This document shows, piece after piece, positions 62,006 to 64,000 of a DNA stretch of 64,000 nucleotides. This DNA comes from Methylococcales symbiont of Hymedesmia sp. n. MRB-2018 (GTDB taxonomy: Bacteria > Pseudomonadota > Gammaproteobacteria > Methylococcales > Methylomonadaceae), in contig QPIN01000060.1 in the NCBI GenBank assembly GCA_003666385.1, forward strand, positions 1 to 64,000, given 5' to 3'. Under the pieces are notes generated by a model. It was not told the DNA's origin. It made no database searches and worked only from the letters and a program-made list of their open reading frames with translations. Numbering within the stretch: the first letter of the stretch is position 1; each line of letters begins with the position of its first letter. The translations under genes and the position numbers were made by a program.

Positions 62006-62683
62006 TTAGTGTTTAGTTAAAATTTCCTGAACCACGCCATCGACAGCCATCAAAACATTATCTGCCAAATTTCGGAAAATGCCATGTTCAACCACACCTG
62101 GCATACTGTTCAGAATAAAATCCATTTCATCACAGCTCTTATTCGCTTGAAAAGCCACATCCAACACCAAGCTACCATAAGAAGAAACGGCCAAACCATT
62201 GCCCGCTTTACGCAGATCACCTTTCCCGCCTAATTTTTCTAACCCTTGTTGAACCATTTGCCAAGCAAAAGGCATCACTTCAACAGGAATTGGAAACCGT
62301 TCACCTATACGGTCAACCATTTTACTTTGGTCGACCAGCACTATAAATTGATCACTGGCTCTGGCTAATAATTTTTCTCTGACCAAATCAGAACCCTGGC
62401 CTTTTAATAGCGTATTATCAGGGCTTACTTCATCAGCACCATCGACATATAGATCAAGTCGCGTAAGCTGCTCAATGGATACTGTCGGTATTGCTAGCTG
62501 TTGTGCTTTACATAGACTGATAATAGAGCTGGAAACTGCGGTAATTTTTAGATTTTCTTCAACTATTCGTCTAGCCAGTTCTACAATAAAAAGGTCAGCA
62601 GTAGAACCTGTACCAAGCCCTACCAACATACCGTCTTTAACTTGCCTAGCAGCATGTATTGCTACCAATTCTTTATTACTCAT
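62006..62683 (-). CDS. rpiA: Ribose-5-phosphate isomerase A
   Basis: 225 residues. MLVGLGTGSTADLFIVEL, LDLYVDGADEVSPD and LLKGQGSDLVREKLLA are the active-site signatures. It interconverts ribose 5-phosphate and ribulose 5-phosphate. Full length and probably cotranscribed from its own promoter. Confidence 0.96.
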   Translation of the reverse strand: MSNKELVAIHAARQVKDGMLVGLGTGSTADLFIVELARRIVEENLKITAVSSSIISLCKAQQLAIPTVSIEQLTRLDLYVDGADEVSPDNTLLKGQGSDLVREKLLARASDQFIVLVDQSKMVDRIGERFPIPVEVMPFAWQMVQQGLEKLGGKGDLRKAGNGLAVSSYGSLVLDVAFQANKSCDEMDFILNSMPGVVEHGIFRNLADNVLMAVDGVVQEILTKH

Positions 62684-62733
62684 ATTACATCTCTAAAATT
62701 GTTTCAATTCATGGATAACCAAGCAGTTACTTT

Positions 62734-63213
62734 TTACCTCCCTCTATAGACTAACTGCTGTACTCTTTCTAAAACAGCTTGTGCATGCCCCAGATGATTA
62801 ACACCATAACAAGCTTCAACGATGACACCTTCCCTATTAATAATAAAAGTTGATCTTAAAATAGCCATTTTTGTCACCCCATTCTTGACTTTTTCTTGCC
62901 AAACACCATAATTTTCACATATCTCACCACTTTCATCGGCTAGCAAATCTAATTTTAAATTAAATTTCTTGATAAAATTAGTATGGCTTTGAGATGAATC
63001 TTTACTGACTCCTATAACAGCGGTAGAAAGCGCTGCAAATTCATCTGCCAATGCCGTAAAATCGTTTGCTTCTATAGTACAACCTGGTGTGTCATCCTTT
63101 GGGTAAAAATATAAAACCACATTTTTACTGCCTTTACAGGAAGATAATGCAACTTCTTTTTCATCTTGATTTAATGCATTAAATTCCGGTGCAACTTGAT
63201 TATTTTCTAACAT
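62734..63213 (-). CDS. bcp: Thioredoxin-dependent peroxiredoxin (BCP/PrxQ type), second copy
   Basis: 159 residues with FYPKDDTPGCTIEANDF as the peroxidatic site. Like the copy at 46040 it lacks the nearby resolving cysteine; GEICENYGVW supplies another. The two proteins are clearly diverged paralogs. Confidence 0.92.
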   Translation of the reverse strand: MLENNQVAPEFNALNQDEKEVALSSCKGSKNVVLYFYPKDDTPGCTIEANDFTALADEFAALSTAVIGVSKDSSQSHTNFIKKFNLKLDLLADESGEICENYGVWQEKVKNGVTKMAILRSTFIINREGVIVEACYGVNHLGHAQAVLERVQQLVYRGR

Positions 63214-63338
63214 AAAAAAACCCCTTTTATTATTTTATTTTGAATAAATTAAAATCTAGAAAATTACATAAATACAACATTCTGATTATTACTGAAATCT
63301 AACAATAAATAAACAATAATGTTTTCTTCAACAAAGAA

Positions 63339-63445
63339 TCTGTTCAAAATCGTTATCTACGGACGGAGCGCAGAAACTGGAGTTTACTTGCAGTAAATAA
63401 GCATTTTGAACACTGCCCAAGCACAAATGGCAGGGGTGGAAAGTT
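63339..63445. repeat. Dispersed repeat (family D), copy 2
   Basis: CTGTTCAAAATCGT, GGAGCGCAGAAACTGGAGTTTA and AGCACAAATGGCAGGGGTGGA match segments of 9266-9420 in the same order. No gene is present. Confidence 0.6.
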
Positions 63446-63456
63446 ATCAACAGTTT

Positions 63457-64000
63457 TTAAGAACTACAAGACAAACTAGAACATCCTGGTTTGTTTCGTG
63501 CCCACTCTGGTCGTTTTTTTGCAAATTCCTCCTTATCTGCTTGTTCATCATAAGGCCTTCTCATCACTTCCAACAGATCATTTACCAAGGAAAAATCACC
63601 TTGATCTGCCTTATCAATGGCTTGTTGAGACAAATAGTTGCGTAATACATATTTTGGGTTAACTCTATTCATTTGCCGTATTCTATCTGCTTGAGTTTTA
63701 TTATCCTTCAGAACACGAATACTATATTGTTTTATCCAATTAACCATGCCTGCTTTATAATCGTCATTGAGTGCTTCAATTCGATAATAGGCATTTTCCA
63801 TGATCTCTAGTAATTGATCGAACGAATAATGATCATCTACATTAGCAACATCTAATAAAGCTAGTTTTCGATAAAAAATACTCATATCTGTTTCGACTTC
63901 AGCTAATAACGATAATAAGTCCTGACATAATTGTTCGTCCGTTTCAGCTTCAAAGTGATCAAGCCCTAGTTTATCAGCCATCATCTTTTGCCAACCTTGA
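63457..64000 (-). CDS. selO: Protein adenylyltransferase SelO, C-terminal part (runs off the window)
   Basis: At least 175 residues; the frame stays open through the right edge, so the start lies outside. NPKYVLRNYLSQQAID and the final RPEWARNKPGCSSLSCSS are characteristic of SelO/YdiU, whose C-terminal cysteine aligns with selenocysteine in animals. SelO AMPylates proteins under redox stress. The kinase-like catalytic core is not in the window. Confidence 0.93.
   Translation of the reverse strand, partial: QGWQKMMADKLGLDHFEAETDEQLCQDLLSLLAEVETDMSIFYRKLALLDVANVDDHYSFDQLLEIMENAYYRIEALNDDYKAGMVNWIKQYSIRVLKDNKTQADRIRQMNRVNPKYVLRNYLSQQAIDKADQGDFSLVNDLLEVMRRPYDEQADKEEFAKKRPEWARNKPGCSSLSCSS

Noticed and set aside
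1-64000. tRNA or rRNA genes
   Set aside because: No stretch with cloverleaf landmarks (GGTTCRA arm with paired acceptor ends) or rRNA segments was noticed. A tRNAscan run would be decisive.

Overview
The window is one contiguous stretch of an AT-rich gammaproteobacterial chromosome. The gammaproteobacterial signs are several gene orders also found in E. coli: the ygfB-pepP-ubiH-ubiI row divergent from zapA and a 6S RNA, gcvR beside a bcp-type peroxiredoxin, surE-pcm, hflD, and a system I cytochrome c maturation (ccm) operon. Many cytochrome c genes, a citramalate synthase and a DUF3581 protein would fit an aerobic environmental lineage such as a methanotroph or sulfur oxidiser. No diagnostic marker (pmo, mxa, sox, dsr) is present, so the genus is left open.

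Layout. 1-3.4 kb is a chromosomal integron: an IntI-type integrase on the + strand, a putative attI core, and at least four cassettes reading away from it on the - strand. 3.7-4.6 kb holds a cupin lipoprotein and a decayed vapBC module. 4.7-8.1 kb is a sigma-54 activator with a tandem palindromic operator, divergent from a -24/-12 promoter, a DUF1264 lipoprotein and a di-heme cytochrome c peroxidase. 8.3-14.2 kb carries trhO, tusA, cysG, a small cytochrome c and argG. 14.5-19.8 kb is a signalling block: Cache protein, GIY-YIG protein, GGDEF/EAL protein, porin and periplasmic binding-like protein. 19.8-27.6 kb holds copA/copZ, hflD, mutM, yqaA, pcm, surE, an Smr protein and uppP. 27.9-40.7 kb is the ccm operon in the order ccmAB // ccmCDEFGHI. 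A 5.8-kb foreign block on the opposite strand splits it between ccmB and ccmC. 40.7-44.4 kb is cimA-leuD-leuC. 44.8-64 kb is mostly housekeeping: perM-like, bcp, gcvR, methyltransferase, ubi genes, zapA, 6S RNA, arsC, dksA, gluQRS, acs, rpiA, a second bcp, and the end of selO.

The most unusual content is the block inside the ccm operon. Four tightly packed genes encode a TolQ/ExbB/MotA-like multi-pass channel subunit, two proteins each with one N-terminal membrane helix bearing an acidic residue (ExbD/TolR/MotB-like), and a membrane-anchored protein with two formylglycine-generating-enzyme-fold domains lacking the catalytic cysteines. This suggests a proton-driven envelope machine with a passing resemblance to the GldK-GldL-GldM combination. 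A truncated type III restriction endonuclease lies just downstream.

The chromosome is also rich in short non-autonomous repeats. Three full copies of a 137-157-bp element are present, two of them bracketing uppP as direct repeats. Two more elements of about 143 bp have terminal inverted repeats, and several smaller repeat families occur. Gene remnants are common: vapBC, an arsI-like lyase, a copper nitrite reductase-like fragment, a TPR fragment and a type III restriction subunit.
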